The position numbers and the translations under genes are program-made. 5,148 nucleotides of DNA from Pseudoxanthomonas sp. (lineage in GTDB: Bacteria > Pseudomonadota > Gammaproteobacteria > Xanthomonadales > Xanthomonadaceae), in assembly GCA_026785795.1 (NCBI GenBank), contig JAJAZJ010000150.1:1-5148 (forward strand). Direction: 5' to 3'. The stretch's first letter is position 1. Each line of letters starts with the position of its first letter. Below are positions 4,931 through 5,148 of this stretch, one piece after another. The notes under the pieces were generated by a model. The model worked only from the letters and a program-made list of their open reading frames with translations, was not told the DNA's origin and did not search any database.

Positions 4931-5148
4931 AACCACCAAGCTGCGCGACGCGATCGCTTTTTCGCTCGCAGTGGGCGCCACGGCCTTGGCCGGCACGGGC
5001 TTTGCCTATGCACAGACCACCACTGCCCCGGCAGAGAATCAGGCAACCGAGCTTGACCGCATCACCGTCACCGGTACTCGCATCCAGAGCCAGACGGTCA
5101 CCGCCTCCTCGCCTGTGACCGAGATCCAGCAGGAAGAGTTCCAGTACA
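4920..5148 (+). CDS. TonB-dependent outer-membrane receptor, N-terminal part (cut by window end)
   Basis: The first 76 codons of a gene that runs off the window. The ATG at 4920 follows GGAGAGAG and a run of A. Residues 1-31 are a signal peptide: K4, K7 and R9, hydrophobic AIAFSLAVGATALAG, and cleavage after AYA (31). A short linker leads to ELDRITVTGTRI (44-55), the usual TonB-box/plug entry in proteobacterial receptors, then the start of the plug (SSPVTEIQQEEFQY, 63-76). Full-length relatives import siderophores, vitamins or carbohydrates across the outer membrane using TonB-ExbBD energy. The substrate cannot be told from this fragment. The long, feature-rich upstream region suggests tight control. 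Confidence in the family is high from the N-terminal layout; the barrel itself is not visible. Confidence 0.88.
   Translation, partial: MNCKTTKLRDAIAFSLAVGATALAGTGFAYAQTTTAPAENQATELDRITVTGTRIQSQTVTASSPVTEIQQEEFQY

Noticed and set aside
1..5148. Search for mobile elements, CRISPR repeats, tRNA/rRNA genes, defence or toxin-antitoxin systems
   Set aside because: No transposase or integrase, no regular spaced repeats beyond the two-copy promoter repeat, and no RNA-gene cloverleaf recognised by eye.

Overview
The window is high-GC, gene-dense proteobacterial DNA. It most resembles the Xanthomonadaceae (Stenotrophomonas, Xanthomonas and relatives). Supporting points are the strong G/C third-position bias, the Hsp33 and monofunctional transglycosylase sequences, a CRP-type palindrome (the Clp site type in this family), and a TonB-dependent receptor whose N-terminus looks like those of xanthomonads. 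The taxonomic placement is inference from sequence style; no search was run.

Left half (15-2610), all on the minus strand and read right to left: mtgA, a peptidoglycan glycosyltransferase anchored in the inner membrane; a gap of about 126 bp; a GtrB/YfdH-like family 2 glycosyltransferase with two C-terminal membrane helices; a two-CBS-domain protein whose start lies inside the end of the glycosyltransferase gene (41-nt overlap); and a 91-residue DUF4242 protein 42 nt further on. The last three look like one transcription unit.

Right half (2625-5148), plus strand: hslO (Hsp33, a redox-activated holdase) diverges from mtgA. A near-consensus heat-shock (RpoH) promoter lies about 85 bp upstream of its start codon. 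Next comes an exported, probably beta-barrel protein of unknown function. It is preceded by a housekeeping-type promoter and by a sigma-E-like GGAACTT/TCTGA pair whose predicted transcription start falls on the ATG. It is followed immediately by an intrinsic terminator. A 346-bp gene-free region then leads into a TonB-dependent receptor cut off by the window edge. This region holds a perfect CRP/Clp palindrome, an 11-bp-period CTTAAC repeat, two near-identical 20-bp direct repeats with a 22-bp period, promoter-like elements, a short overlapping upstream ORF and a hairpin at the ribosome binding site.

The theme is cell-envelope construction and stress: cell-wall polymerisation, lipid-linked sugar transfer, heat/oxidative chaperoning, an outer-membrane-type protein and an outer-membrane transporter. 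I see no mobile element, CRISPR array, defence island, tRNA or rRNA. No wholly new system is evident. The most interesting material is regulatory: the heat-shock and envelope-stress-type promoters, and the dense control region ahead of the receptor.
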